Shown here: positions 35,377-45,015 of the stretch, one piece after another
Layout of the letters: each line of letters opens with the position of its first letter
Position numbering within the stretch: position 1 is the first letter of the stretch
NCBI RefSeq assembly: GCF_006861795.1
Contig: NZ_VDGH01000004.1
Coordinates: forward strand, 248,001 to 312,000
Length of the DNA stretch: 64,000 nt
Direction: 5' to 3'
Source of the DNA: Psychrobacillus lasiicapitis
Lineage (GTDB): Bacteria > Bacillota > Bacilli > Bacillales_A > Planococcaceae
Made by a program: the position numbers and the translations under genes
The notes under the pieces: generated by a model
Databases searched by the model: none
What the model was told of the DNA's origin: nothing
The model's input: the letters and a program-made list of their open reading frames with translations, nothing else

Positions 35377-35428
35377 ATTCTTTGAAACCTAACCGTTCTT
35401 CACACGACTAACTTGGTGGAGGTGTGTG

Positions 35429-35815
35429 ATGAAAAAAGTGATTATGAGTTTAATGATTGTTGCATGCTCTATCTACTTAATTGGATGCACAAGCTCGGAA
35501 ACTGAAGAAGTGATAGTTTCTAAAAATCCAAATGCAGAAGAAGTTTTAGGTTTAGATCCCCATGCAGATATCTTTCAATGGGATGGAATTATTTACCAAA
35601 CTAATATCGAGTGGGTGAATGAGATGGATCTTACTAAAGATGAATTGGTAGGAGAAATAGAAGTAGTTTACGATAATAACCTTAATTTTAAGGACCGAAT
35701 GGCAAACAAATTGCCAATAGGAGCGAGGATCTTCTCAACAAAAGAGCGAAAAGATATTTTATTGGTGGAATACGCAGGAAAAAATAAAAAATACTTAGCA
35801 CTCGGCGAAGGATAA
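35429..35815 (+). CDS. Lipoprotein of unknown function
   Basis: 128-residue lipoprotein: MKKVIMSLMIVACSIYLIGC with lipobox Cys at residue 20, then a mature domain of about 108 residues with ADIFQWDGIIYQTNIEWV and a beta-rich end (LLVEYAGKNKKYLALGEG). ATG at 35429 fits GGTGGAGG at 35415-35422; a GTG at 35426 is too close. Similar small extracellular lipoproteins are common in Bacillaceae; function unknown. Short hairpin after the stop. Confidence 0.8.
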   Translation: MKKVIMSLMIVACSIYLIGCTSSETEEVIVSKNPNAEEVLGLDPHADIFQWDGIIYQTNIEWVNEMDLTKDELVGEIEVVYDNNLNFKDRMANKLPIGARIFSTKERKDILLVEYAGKNKKYLALGEG

Positions 35816-35838
35816 AGGGAGCAGATGTCTCCCTTTGT
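35814..35838 (+). terminator. Possible terminator
   Basis: AAAGGGAG / CTCCCTTT hairpin directly after the lipoprotein stop. No long T tract, so possibly weak. Confidence 0.55.
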
Positions 35839-35881
35839 GTCGTATTATGTAAGAGTCGAAATGAACTAATTCGATGTTCAA

Positions 35882-36295
35882 CTATAGAGCATGGGGAGTA
35901 ATCACTTGTATGGTAAAAGCCTGTTGGTCTATATGATTTTTTATCATTATGTCGTTGAAAATCTGTAATATTTCTGATTGTTGATGCTCTGAAATTTCTT
36001 TTATATTATTAAGAATGATATCAACCCTAATATCATTGGAAGAATATAACATAGCCGCAATGGAATACTCGTATCCTGCTTTTTCCATTTCAATCCTCAC
36101 TTGTTCAAAGAATCCTCCATCTGTATAAAGGTACTCTTGAACATCGTATAAAGCTTGCTCTTCCTCTCCGGTAATTTGAAAAAGTGATTCTCTTGCTTCT
36201 TTTTCCGATCCAGATGGCTGAGGGTACATAAATAAAGCAACGAGCACTAATAGAAAGAAACCAAAGCTGCCTATAAGGCGATTCCATCTCCTCAC
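35882..36295 (-). CDS. Membrane-anchored protein of unknown function
   Basis: 137-residue protein with an N-terminal membrane anchor (IGSFGFFLLVLVALFMY, about residues 8-24) and an extracytoplasmic domain of about 110 residues rich in Ile/Glu. No family recognised. GTG at 36295 fits AGGAGGGG; an upstream TTG at 36322 lies on the other side of that site. Monocistronic on the minus strand. Confidence 0.65.
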   Translation of the reverse strand: MRRWNRLIGSFGFFLLVLVALFMYPQPSGSEKEARESLFQITGEEEQALYDVQEYLYTDGGFFEQVRIEMEKAGYEYSIAAMLYSSNDIRVDIILNNIKEISEHQQSEILQIFNDIMIKNHIDQQAFTIQVITPHAL

Positions 36296-36457
36296 ATTGC
36301 CCCTCCTATAGCGTTTATTCAATTATATGTTTATATAGTTGAAATAATGACCATTTGCAGATTAGTGGGCAGTTTCAAAGTTAACACCAATAGAGTAATT
36401 CTTCGTTTAGTACAAAATTGGCCAACAGCTGAAAGATCTCATATTCTTTTACATAAA

Positions 36458-36498
36458 AAAACAAGCTAAGTCCATGTAGATGTAGACTCAGCTTGTTT
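36458..36498. terminator. Terminator of GH18 gene
   Basis: AAACAAGCTAAGTC / GACTCAGCTTGTTT long stem; A-rich on one side and T on the other, so it may act on both strands. It lies just after the stop of the minus-strand gene. Confidence 0.88.
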
Positions 36499-36525
36499 GC
36501 AATGTTATTCGAAGTTTTCTTAAAA

Positions 36526-38037
36526 TTATTGATTAAAATGATATACATCCCAAATATCAGGCGTTTCAGAACCAACGTACCAAGCAGCTACACCACCCAG
36601 ATTATATTGTTTCGCTAGGTCAATTCGTAGCCGCATAGATTGTTGATCTTCTACCCAAATTTGATGCATCTCACCATTTGTATTGAATTCTACATAGTTT
36701 TGCTGGGTAGTTGGATCCCAAATTTTATCAATACCTTTTGAAGAAATAATTTGCTCCACTTCACCCATTGTGCGGTCTATACTTTTCACTTTTTTTGTAG
36801 ATAAATTGGTGATCCATTCTCTTGTGAAGAAGGGAACCGCCAATACGATTTTTTGTGATGGTACTTCCTCCATTAAAAGCTCCACCCCTTGTTTTGTCCA
36901 AGGCATAGAAGCTACAGAACCAGCTTTCGGACTGCCTCCCCAATGCTCCTCATAGCCCATCATTATTATATAGTCAGCTATCTTTCCTAGCTCTTTACGG
37001 TCCAAGCTACCGGACCAAAAAGGGTCGCTGTTTTCGCGTGTGACATCTACAGAGACTTTAATTCCATGAGGCTGAAGTGCTTTTTTCAGTTCCGTTATGA
37101 AAAGAACAAAATCTTTTGTGTTTTTCGGATCAATATTTTCAAAGTCCACATTGATTCCGTCACTTTTTGTTTGAACTAAAGAATTCTTTAGCGCTGACAC
37201 TAGTTTTTGACGATTTCCAGCATTACTTAATACTTTGTCTGTCAAAATTGGATCGAATTTATTTCCAATTAATGGCCATACTTTCTTACCCTTGCTATGT
37301 GCAGCTTGTAGATATTTTGAATCGGTTGCAATAGTAACAAAATTGCCCGTATTGTTTAACGTATACCAACGAGGTGACACTACATTTAAATTGGGATGAT
37401 TTAATTGTTCTGTATAATTTTTAGAACTTCCATTATACTTCCATCCCATGATGATACGCACCTGTGTCTTTATTTGTAAGTATGATTTTTTAACCCATCC
37501 TGTTTTACCACCAAGTAACTGAACTTGTACGTAGTAGTCAGGGATTTTTAATATCTGTCCGATTTCCAAGTTGGAAGATCGTAAATTGTTCAATTTAGCT
37601 ATATCATTTACTGAGACCCCGTATTTATTAGCAATCTTCCATAAAGTATCATCTTTCATAACAGTATATAAGTTGTACTTTTGTGGAATTATTAATTGTT
37701 GTCCGATACGAATTTCTGTAGTGTAGAGCTTATTTGCTGTTACTAGGTCATTCAGTGAAATGCCGTATTGGTTTGAAATTTTCCATAATGTATTCCCTGA
37801 AACTACTGTATGAATAATAGTATTAGAAGAGTCTCCCGAAAAGGTTGATAGAAGGGGGAATTCTTCTCCTTTATTTAACATAGTGATAGCCGAAGAACCT
37901 TGTTTAGGTAAACTCAATACATTTACGTTATCTGTTAGAACAGTTCCGATTGAAAGTGAATTCGCTGCAGCTAAACCTTGTACAGGTCCTGCATTTAAAA
38001 GTAAAATAAGTAGAATGAAAGGTAGTATTTTTTTCAC
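36526..38037 (-). CDS. LysM-GH18 spore-type cortex glucosaminidase
   Basis: 503-residue secreted enzyme of the YaaH/SleL/YdhD type. Order: signal peptide (1-24), SH3-like segment (about 27-68), two LysM domains (about 74-120 HTVVSGNTLWKISNQYGISL and 123-167 YTVMKDDTLWKIANKYGVSV), a short linker, then glycoside hydrolase family 18 (about 190-500). The catalytic strand reads DGINVDFENI, keeping the acid/base Glu. Such proteins bind peptidoglycan or cortex via LysM and cleave N-acetylglucosaminyl bonds during germination. GTG start; the AGAGGAG site is 11 nt upstream. Exact orthologue not assigned. Confidence 0.88.
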   Translation of the reverse strand: MKKILPFILLILLLNAGPVQGLAAANSLSIGTVLTDNVNVLSLPKQGSSAITMLNKGEEFPLLSTFSGDSSNTIIHTVVSGNTLWKISNQYGISLNDLVTANKLYTTEIRIGQQLIIPQKYNLYTVMKDDTLWKIANKYGVSVNDIAKLNNLRSSNLEIGQILKIPDYYVQVQLLGGKTGWVKKSYLQIKTQVRIIMGWKYNGSSKNYTEQLNHPNLNVVSPRWYTLNNTGNFVTIATDSKYLQAAHSKGKKVWPLIGNKFDPILTDKVLSNAGNRQKLVSALKNSLVQTKSDGINVDFENIDPKNTKDFVLFITELKKALQPHGIKVSVDVTRENSDPFWSGSLDRKELGKIADYIIMMGYEEHWGGSPKAGSVASMPWTKQGVELLMEEVPSQKIVLAVPFFTREWITNLSTKKVKSIDRTMGEVEQIISSKGIDKIWDPTTQQNYVEFNTNGEMHQIWVEDQQSMRLRIDLAKQYNLGGVAAWYVGSETPDIWDVYHFNQ

Positions 38038-38228
38038 TTAAACCCATGCTCCTCTGGTTTGAAAGTATTATTATAACTCTCCTAGATTACTATGGATCAA
38101 GACTAATAGATACAGGTACTTTGTGGTAAGGAGACCAATTACCATACACTAATTACTCGCTCTGAAAACGATAAGTTCCAGGATGTAAAGGTAAAAATCT
38201 AAATATCCTATTGAGGAGGAAGAGGAAA

Positions 38229-38711
38229 TTGTACGAAGTAAGATACCTAAAAGAAAATGAAAAGAATTTTTTTCTAGAAATGCTTTATGAATCTATATAT
38301 ATGGAAGAAGAGAGAAAACCAAGGATAGAAGTACTCCTATATACAAATGAATTAATAAAATACCACCAGGATTGGGGAAGAAAAGGTGATACGGTATTAG
38401 TTGCTACTGATCATCTAGGAACACCTATTGGAGCAGTGTGGTACAGATTATTTAGCAGTGAAAAACGTGGGTATGGTTATGTGGACGATTACACTCCAGA
38501 GTTAGGAATTGCACTAAAAAAAGAAGTAAGGGGAAAAGGTCTTGGAAATAAATTAATGCATGCCATTATGGATGAAGCAAAAAACAATAATTATAGAAGA
38601 TTATCATTAAGTGTAGATATTGATAATACCAATGCTTTAAATCTTTATCGTAGATTAGGTTTTGTTGAAGTAGGTGGTGAGGGAAATTCAATCACTATGC
38701 TATCGGGATGA
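38229..38711 (+). CDS. GNAT family N-acetyltransferase
   Basis: 160-residue GNAT. Acetyl-CoA loop KEVRGKGLGNKLM followed by a beta-bulge and final LNLYRRLGFVEVG signature. The TTG at 38229 fits the AGGAGG at 38214-38219; the longer TTG frame at 38211 starts inside that site. Substrate not predictable. Confidence 0.85.
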   Translation: MYEVRYLKENEKNFFLEMLYESIYMEEERKPRIEVLLYTNELIKYHQDWGRKGDTVLVATDHLGTPIGAVWYRLFSSEKRGYGYVDDYTPELGIALKKEVRGKGLGNKLMHAIMDEAKNNNYRRLSLSVDIDNTNALNLYRRLGFVEVGGEGNSITMLSG

Positions 38712-38811
38712 ACAGCATTGATTAATTAGACTATATCTTTAAACTGGAATAGCAATGTGCATTATTAAGCGAGACAACACAATCGTATTTTACATAAAGG
38801 ATGAGGAAAAG

Positions 38812-39357
38812 ATGGCAATGAATCAAAGAGAATTTCAAATTAAGGAGTTAGGTTACATAATACGACCAGCAATGAAGAAAGATGCAAAGGAACTATCTGA
38901 AATTAGGGTACAAATTGATGGTGAGACCGAGAATCTTGATAGAGAAAAAGGAGAAGCCTATATAGACACACTTAGTTTTGAGGGACTAATTAATGCGGAT
39001 ACGGAAGAAAGGAATAATCTTTTTTTAGTTGCCGTTATGAATGACAAGATTGTCGGATTTTCAAGATGTGAAGGAAATCTCTTAAAACGATTTGCTCATA
39101 AAGTGGAGTTTGGAGTTTGTGTATTAAAAGATTACTGGGGCTACGGTATTGGAACAAACCTGTTAAAAGAATCTATTGGTTGGGCGGATTCAAACAAAAT
39201 TACTAAAATTACACTACAGGTTATTGAAACAAATGTAAAGGCAGTAAATCTTTATAAGAAATTCGGTTTTAAAATTGAAGGTATACTAGAACAAGATAAA
39301 ATTCTTTCAGATGGGAAATACTATAATACTATTGTTATGGGAAGGTTTAATGGGTAG
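38812..39357 (+). CDS. GNAT family N-acetyltransferase
   Basis: 181-residue GNAT of the RimI/SpeG-like group: acetyl-CoA loop DYWGYGIGTNLLKESI and VNLYKKFGFKIEG. A longer frame from 38755 lacks a ribosome-binding site; the ATG at 38812 follows GGATGAGG. Downstream hairpin terminator. It lies just after another GNAT gene but the two are not close paralogues. Substrate unknown. Confidence 0.85.
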   Translation: MAMNQREFQIKELGYIIRPAMKKDAKELSEIRVQIDGETENLDREKGEAYIDTLSFEGLINADTEERNNLFLVAVMNDKIVGFSRCEGNLLKRFAHKVEFGVCVLKDYWGYGIGTNLLKESIGWADSNKITKITLQVIETNVKAVNLYKKFGFKIEGILEQDKILSDGKYYNTIVMGRFNG

Positions 39358-39380
39358 AGATAGTTCTCGGTTTTAAAAGA

Positions 39381-39413
39381 AAACGATGTGCATCTAGCTA
39401 GTGCACATCGTTT
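39381..39413. terminator. Bidirectional terminator
   Basis: AAACGATGTGCA / TGCACATCGTTT perfect 12-bp stem with loop TCTAGCTAG. Confidence 0.9.
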
Positions 39414-39465
39414 ATGTTATTTATGGAAATAGGGAACAAGTCATTATTAAAAGACACTTCATAAT

Positions 39466-40044
39466 TTAGAGATTTAAACTATGAAAGCGTTCTGCTACAA
39501 GCGTCAAGTCCTCCAAAAATAAAGCACGTAAATTAGGACGACGCCTAATTGCAAGTGGATGATAGGCGGCTGTTGTCTCAAAACCTTGTACCTTGTGCCA
39601 ACTGCCACGCAATGACTTCACTTCGGCTTCTGGGTTTTGAAAAAAGGATTGGACCGCCACGTTACCTAAGCAAAGGATAAGTTTAGGCTGTTTTTCTTTT
39701 AGCTGCTGTTCTAAATGTTCCATACAAATTTGACGTACTAACTCTTTGTCATATGCATGGACGGGTTTTCTTTTAAGGATGAAAGTCACATACAAATCAT
39801 CTATATTTAAGCCGGCTTCATTGGCCACTTCTTGCAGTGTTTGTCGCGTCCCGCAAATAACTGATTCACCTTCACGATTCTCACGAGCTCCTGGATTATC
39901 TAAAATGATCATAATACGCGCTTCCGGATTCCCTTCTCCCCAAACCATCCGGGTCCCTTGTTTATAAAGACCGCATTCCTGACAATTTATAAGATGATCG
40001 GGGGTCGATTCCTCTTTCAGTATTTTTGGGCAGAATCTTGTCAT
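39466..40044 (-). CDS. Uracil-DNA glycosylase family protein
   Basis: 192-residue UDG-superfamily enzyme of the family-4/5-like type. Seen: Cys pair NCQECGLYKQGTRMVWGEG, motif IILDNPGARENREGE (in place of GEAPGxxED), RRQ-like CGTRQTL segment, and LCLGNVAVQSF and AAYHPLAIRRR near the end, holding the catalytic His motif. The pair of Cys plus two more hint at an Fe-S cluster, though not all four ligands can be placed. ATG at 40044 is the first with a ribosome-binding site (AGAGAG). Repairs uracil or hypoxanthine in DNA. Confidence 0.82.
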   Translation of the reverse strand: MTRFCPKILKEESTPDHLINCQECGLYKQGTRMVWGEGNPEARIMIILDNPGARENREGESVICGTRQTLQEVANEAGLNIDDLYVTFILKRKPVHAYDKELVRQICMEHLEQQLKEKQPKLILCLGNVAVQSFFQNPEAEVKSLRGSWHKVQGFETTAAYHPLAIRRRPNLRALFLEDLTLVAERFHSLNL

Positions 40045-40169
40045 TATATTCAGCTCTCTTTGACTTTTATTTTCAATAATGAAAGCTTTCCATAATTCAG
40101 TGAAGATTAAACATGTATTATAAAACACTAAGATAGAAGTTATTCGCGTTCACTTATTTCCTGTAAATC

Positions 40170-41108
40170 CTAATTCTTAAACTGGATTTTTTGAATTACT
40201 TTACCAAAGATTGCGGCTAGCACTTGTTGAAATAGCATGCCAAAAACTACGGGCATCGCCACTTTTGGTGGGAAATACGTCGTAGCAACAATAACACCAA
40301 CGGCAATATTTCGCATACCACCAATGAAAACAAATGTTGTTAGGATGCTTGTATCTTTCCATATAAATCGGCCAAGCAGCAAAGCAAAGGTATAACCGGA
40401 GATAGCGAGAAGAAGTACTACGGATATCACACCGATTAATTCCCAACTAATCTCCTTTAGGTAAGGTGCCACTGCACTACTATTAATCATCACTACACCA
40501 AAAAGACTCAGTTTTGAAAAAGGTGCTAAGTATTTCCCGAAGTTTTTTCGAATGGAGCCTTTAGAAACCTCATTAAGTATAATTCCAACAATTGAAGGAA
40601 GTACGATCATCCAAAGTAAGTCGATGATAATGGGCTTTGTATCAATTGCTATACTTTTACCTGCAATTACATCCAATAAAAAAGGCATAACAATAGGAGA
40701 TAATAACGTATCAATCAATATGATAGATAAACTAAGTGGTAAATGGCCTTTGCACATATTGACCCAAATGACACTTGTAACACCAGTTGGCACAGCAACA
40801 GAAATAACGTATCCAACCGTTAATAAATGATCATCAAAAATAAGGGTGGATAAGAAATAGGCCCAAATAGGCATCAAAATATGTAAAAATGCGATGCTAA
40901 ACAAAATAGTTTTCGGATATGTAGTAAATACCTTGATATCATTAAACTTCATACTCAGACTGCTGGAAAAAGTCATAAAAGCAAATAACCAGGGAACTAA
41001 AAATAGTAGATGCCCACCCACATCTTCCAGTAATACACCTAGTACTAAACTTAAAGGAGTTAACACAGCCATCCATTTTTGAATAAAGAAATTGAATTTT
41101 TGTAGCAA
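40170..41108 (-). CDS. BASS-family (bile acid:Na+ symporter-like) transporter
   Basis: 312-residue protein with about ten membrane helices in the bile acid:sodium symporter/arsenite-like superfamily. Hallmarks: FMTFSSSLSMKFNDIK (Na-site region), PTGVTSVIWVNMCKGHLPLS and GGMRNIAVGVIVATTYFPP. Closest in outline to YocS. Probably a sodium-coupled uptake carrier for an organic anion. TTG start behind GGAAGG. Confidence 0.85.
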   Translation of the reverse strand: MLQKFNFFIQKWMAVLTPLSLVLGVLLEDVGGHLLFLVPWLFAFMTFSSSLSMKFNDIKVFTTYPKTILFSIAFLHILMPIWAYFLSTLIFDDHLLTVGYVISVAVPTGVTSVIWVNMCKGHLPLSLSIILIDTLLSPIVMPFLLDVIAGKSIAIDTKPIIIDLLWMIVLPSIVGIILNEVSKGSIRKNFGKYLAPFSKLSLFGVVMINSSAVAPYLKEISWELIGVISVVLLLAISGYTFALLLGRFIWKDTSILTTFVFIGGMRNIAVGVIVATTYFPPKVAMPVVFGMLFQQVLAAIFGKVIQKIQFKN

Positions 41109-41247
41109 AAGACTTCCTTCCTTCTAATTATAGTGTGTGTACATTATACACCTGAAAAATAGAAAAGAGAGATTAATATATTAAAAAGGAATTTGAAGTG
41201 GATATGGAGAATATTACATATTAGTTCAAAAAATGGGGTGGAAATTA

Positions 41248-42057
41248 ATGAGTAACATAATCAACTACTACAATCAATTCGACGAGTGGGGAAGGCTAGA
41301 CAGAGAACCGATTGAATTTCAAGTAAACTGGCATTATATAAAGAAATATTTACCTACAACAGGACGAGTGCTAGATAATGGAGCAGGACCTGGAAAATAT
41401 TCGATGAAGCTTGCGGCAGAAGGTTTTAAAGTGACCTTAACGGATCTAACACCTAAATTAGTAAAGTTTGCAAAAAACAAAGCTATAGAATTAAGGTTGA
41501 AAAAGCAATTTGAAGGTTTTTATTCCGCAGATGCCAGAGAGCTTAACATGCTGGGGGATGAACAGTTTGACGCATCCTTAATGCTTGGACCAATGTATCA
41601 TTTACAGGAAGAAAAAGATCGTATTAAGGCAGTTGAAGAATTATATAGAGTGACTAAAAAGAATGGGCTGATTTTTGTGGCCTTTATGCCAAGGGTTAGG
41701 CATATCCTTACCTCCCTTTTATCTCCTGAAAACTGGAAACCAAATAATAATATAGATACAATTGTTCAATTCTCCCAAACAGGTTGCTTTAACCATTCAG
41801 ATGAAGGACGTTTTACAGGTGCCTACTATTTCAATATAGAAGACATTATCCCTTTCATGGAATCGCAAGGATTTGAAAGCATACAATTGATTGGTTCTAA
41901 TGTCGGAACCATATTGAACAATGAGAGTTGGAATTATTGGAGAGACAAAGAAGAACAAGAGCTACAAAAAGTAATAGATTTAATCATTGAAAAAGGAGCA
42001 GATCCATATATTCTTGGGATTTCTTCTCACTTACTTTACATTGGAAGAAAAAGATAA
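41248..42057 (+). CDS. Class I SAM-dependent methyltransferase
   Basis: 269-residue methyltransferase: motif I VLDNGAGPGKYSMKLA, acidic residue DLTPK for SAM ribose, motif IV DASLMLGPMYHL. ATG at 41248 is preferred over 41233 because GGGGTGG fits it. Substrate unknown; such proteins usually modify small molecules or RNA. Confidence 0.9.
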   Translation: MSNIINYYNQFDEWGRLDREPIEFQVNWHYIKKYLPTTGRVLDNGAGPGKYSMKLAAEGFKVTLTDLTPKLVKFAKNKAIELRLKKQFEGFYSADARELNMLGDEQFDASLMLGPMYHLQEEKDRIKAVEELYRVTKKNGLIFVAFMPRVRHILTSLLSPENWKPNNNIDTIVQFSQTGCFNHSDEGRFTGAYYFNIEDIIPFMESQGFESIQLIGSNVGTILNNESWNYWRDKEEQELQKVIDLIIEKGADPYILGISSHLLYIGRKR

Positions 42058-42161
42058 AGAGTGATTTTAACAATATTTAAGCTATAATGTTTCTTTTTGC
42101 GTTTTCCCTTTGGAATATTTGAGTAGTAGGAGAAACAAGAAATTGAACTGGAGGATGTTAG

Positions 42162-42323
42162 ATGCTTTTTTATACAGTCACTTGTTTGTTTTGCAAAAAA
42201 GAGTTCAAGCTTTACGACAATGACCCGCAGTATCAAAAGTTTAAACGCAATATGAAAGGGAAATTTTCGTGTCCTACCTGTAAGGAAAGAATTGAAAGCG
42301 ATGCTAGAAAAATGAGATTTTAA
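42162..42323 (+). CDS. DUF2197-type zinc-ribbon small protein
   Basis: 53-residue protein with two CxxC knuckles (TCLFCKKEF near residue 8 and FSCPTCKERI near 37), spaced for one zinc. Resembles the DUF2197/YlaI family of small zinc-ribbon proteins, which bind nucleic acid or are of unknown role. GGAGG site before ATG. It is below common gene-finder length limits but well supported. Confidence 0.7.
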   Translation: MLFYTVTCLFCKKEFKLYDNDPQYQKFKRNMKGKFSCPTCKERIESDARKMRF

Positions 42324-42372
42324 TCGAGGTTTTGAAAAGCAGTAAGGATTAAGAAGATAGGGGTGAAATCAA

Positions 42373-43251
42373 ATACAACAACTAAATCAAATTATAAAAA
42401 AGTTAAAACTGAATGTGCTTTCAATTGAAGATGTTCCAGATTCTTTTAGCTCAACAGTTTATAAAATAAAGCAAATTAATCAACAAATAGTATATCTGAA
42501 AATACCTTATTCTAAAGTAAAATTAGCACGTGAATACGAAGCGTTAGAGATACTAAGTGATACGCTGGAAGTTCCTAGATTATTAGAATATTGGGAAGGG
42601 AACGATGAAATAGCAGGAGCGCTTCTGTTGTCAACCATTAAAGGAGAACCACTCTCCGAAAAAGTGGATGAAAAACTAGCTTTTGATATTGGCGTTAACC
42701 ATGCAAAATTACATCAAGTAGCTCCACAAAAAAAATATTCATATAAGGGAATTTCAAATGTATACGATCAATGGTCCACATTTCTTGAGAACCAATTTTA
42801 CAGTTTTGCCGAAGATGTAAAAGATGTGATTCCTGAGGCTTTATATGAACAATCACTAGAACTATTTGAAAAACAGCGTAAATCGCTTCCTCATCCAGAT
42901 GGACCGAGCTTTATACATATGGATTTTCGTCCAGCAAATATAATAATCCATGAAAATCTAGTTTCAGGAATTATAGATTTTGAGAGTGCTCGCTTTGGTT
43001 CGACGGAAATGGATTTTACAAAAATTAACCGCGATATTTTTATGAAAAACCCAGGCACTTTAGAAGCTTATCAAAAAGGATATCAAACAATTCGCCAGCT
43101 GATAGATTTAGAAATTGTACTACCGTTTTATCGCTTTACGGATGCATTCAATTCGATTGGTTGGTGTAAAAGGCGTGGAATCCAAAAGCATCAACAATTT
43201 TTTGACGAAAATTATGTTACTTTAAAATCTATTCTAACGAATGAACGATAA
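42373..43251 (+). CDS. Aminoglycoside-phosphotransferase-family protein, apparent ATA start
   Basis: Kinase-like phosphotransferase (APH fold), about 292 aa. Catalytic loop FIHMDFRPANIIIHENLV (HxDxxxxN) and IIDFESARFG (Asp of the DFG-like motif) are intact. In-frame coding-like sequence extends upstream of the first GTG (42415) to ATA at 42373, giving IQQLNQIIKKLKLN; AGGGGTGA sits at proper spacing before the ATA and a stop lies two codons further up. No ATG/GTG/TTG exists there. Likely a start-codon variant (ATG to ATA) or non-canonical initiation; the GTG at 42415 would cut off 14 residues and has no ribosome-binding site. Probable substrates: aminoglycoside, amino alcohol or nucleoside. 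Confidence 0.75.
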   Translation: MQQLNQIIKKLKLNVLSIEDVPDSFSSTVYKIKQINQQIVYLKIPYSKVKLAREYEALEILSDTLEVPRLLEYWEGNDEIAGALLLSTIKGEPLSEKVDEKLAFDIGVNHAKLHQVAPQKKYSYKGISNVYDQWSTFLENQFYSFAEDVKDVIPEALYEQSLELFEKQRKSLPHPDGPSFIHMDFRPANIIIHENLVSGIIDFESARFGSTEMDFTKINRDIFMKNPGTLEAYQKGYQTIRQLIDLEIVLPFYRFTDAFNSIGWCKRRGIQKHQQFFDENYVTLKSILTNER

Positions 43252-43314
43252 TATCAGTTGCTCAAAGCTGTTCATACATTCTTTTATGTTAAACGCCAGG
43301 TTAGCGAATCTATA

Positions 43315-43348
43315 AAGGATATGCAATCTTGCACATCCTTCTTTTTTA
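43315..43348. terminator. Bidirectional terminator
   Basis: AAGGATATGCA / TGCACATCCTT hairpin with a TTCTTTTTT tail between convergent genes. Confidence 0.88.
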
Positions 43349-44995
43349 TTCTAATTCTGGACGTACCCATAGTTTTGAAAAGTCTACATAGCCAAAATGC
43401 TTAATGTTAATATTCATCAAATCTGCGGAAAAAGGTATTTGCCGTTTTGCATAATAGAGAGGAACAATAATGGATTGGTCGATTAATTCTTTTTCTACCT
43501 TTAGATTTAAATTAGTCCATTCTTCAAAAGGGGTATGTATATATTCCTCTAAATAACTAGCTAATTTCTTTTCTTTTTTGAGAATGCTAGCTAATTTTGA
43601 ATACCCATTCAGTAGGAAAAAGAAAAATGAAAAGTTTTGGTTCATCTCAAATACTTCACCATGTATAAAAAGATCAGCTTCTTCGTTTGCACTATTATTT
43701 ATCACTGTGTCCTTAAAAGACACCCACTTCGTTACAACTGGAACGCCTTCCTCTTCTAATAAATTTTTCAACCATAACGTTGTATTTTCTGTGTAATTTA
43801 CTAATTTTAAAACGAGAGGTTCTGTAAAAACCGGCTTTCTTGTCTTGTGGATAGGGTAGCTTTGACTTTTCCCAATGAGACAGCCTTTATGATTTGGCAG
43901 TTTACGAGGATCTGTTCGGACAATTTCCTGTCGTTTTTTCGCAATAATATAATGTATATAATCACGAATTTCCTTCCGTTGTATCGCAGAATTTCTAAAT
44001 GTATTCATCATTACTATCCCAAAACCAGAATCGCTTTCAACTTGAAATGTAGAGTGATTCTCTTCTAGTGCTGAGGATCGATACACTACGTCAAACTCCT
44101 CTGGAACTTGCACAAATTCTATCATATCTAGTAAAGGTCTTTCTCCAAAAAAATCCTTAAACGCTACTAATGTTGTTTTCTTTTCGTCGTTATCTTCCAT
44201 GTAAAAACAGCCTGTGCCAACCAATCCACTTTTAGTTTCTTTATAAATGCTTGCATTCATCGTGCCCAGCATCTGCAGACAATAGCTACATCCAGTAGGG
44301 AAATGAATATCAATTACGAGTGGTGCTGCTATTTGTATTTGTTGAACTGGTCTCCATAGTAGTTGGTATTGTGGATAGGTACGTAATTTTTCTAAGCAAG
44401 TTACTACATCTTCAGCGGTTAATATAGAACCGTCGTGGAATTTAATATCTTTTTTCATATAGAGTCGAACTTTAGATGGACTGACATCCCAACTATGAGC
44501 TAATTCAGGTGAAACGAAGCCTTTTTCATCGACGGCTACCAATCGATTATATATATTTGCAACCAGGCTGGCGCTATTAACATCGGCGGCTTTTAATGGA
44601 TGTATAGTCAAAAAAGGGTATCGTCTAGGAATGACAAGTTTGTCATTAGTTGATTGATCGTATCCAAATTTTGATTTGAACTTATTCATCAACCGAAGCT
44701 TACTGTCTGGTGACCAATCTAATACTAAATATTTGCTGCTAAGCTCTACAGGATCTTCGTCAATCATTGTCATTACCTGCTCTTCGAAAATCGCTTCCAC
44801 GTTTTTTAGCCACTTAAGTGTAGAAACATTCCCTCTCCCGTGCCCAGAAATGTATTTTAGCCATCCCTCTTTGGTCCACTTTTGTAAACAACGAGCAGTT
44901 TGCTTCGGGCTTAATTGTAGTAAATCGGCTATTTCTATTTGTTTAATACTACCTGAAGAGATGGACTGCCATAAAGTCAGTAAATGTTTATCCAT
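43346..44995 (-). CDS. SgrR-like regulator (HTH plus solute-binding domain)
   Basis: 549-residue SgrR-type protein: N-terminal winged-helix (1-110, IKQIEIADLLQLSPKQTARC then TKEGWLKYISGHGRG) fused to a solute-binding-protein family 5 domain (about 155-545, with DGSILTAEDVV and AHSWDVS). SgrR in E. coli senses sugar-phosphate stress and activates the sugar exporter SetA; here the divergent gene is an MFS exporter, the same architecture. ATG at 44995 fits AGGAGG; the longer frame overlaps the intergenic region. Effector unknown. Confidence 0.85.
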   Translation of the reverse strand: MDKHLLTLWQSISSGSIKQIEIADLLQLSPKQTARCLQKWTKEGWLKYISGHGRGNVSTLKWLKNVEAIFEEQVMTMIDEDPVELSSKYLVLDWSPDSKLRLMNKFKSKFGYDQSTNDKLVIPRRYPFLTIHPLKAADVNSASLVANIYNRLVAVDEKGFVSPELAHSWDVSPSKVRLYMKKDIKFHDGSILTAEDVVTCLEKLRTYPQYQLLWRPVQQIQIAAPLVIDIHFPTGCSYCLQMLGTMNASIYKETKSGLVGTGCFYMEDNDEKKTTLVAFKDFFGERPLLDMIEFVQVPEEFDVVYRSSALEENHSTFQVESDSGFGIVMMNTFRNSAIQRKEIRDYIHYIIAKKRQEIVRTDPRKLPNHKGCLIGKSQSYPIHKTRKPVFTEPLVLKLVNYTENTTLWLKNLLEEEGVPVVTKWVSFKDTVINNSANEEADLFIHGEVFEMNQNFSFFFFLLNGYSKLASILKKEKKLASYLEEYIHTPFEEWTNLNLKVEKELIDQSIIVPLYYAKRQIPFSADLMNINIKHFGYVDFSKLWVRPELE

Positions 44996-45015
44996 TAAAG
45001 GCCTCCTGTTAAAAG

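Noticed and set aside
36381-36575. 64-codon minus-strand frame below the GH18 gene
   Set aside because: It spans the terminator and overlaps the GH18 3' end in another frame.
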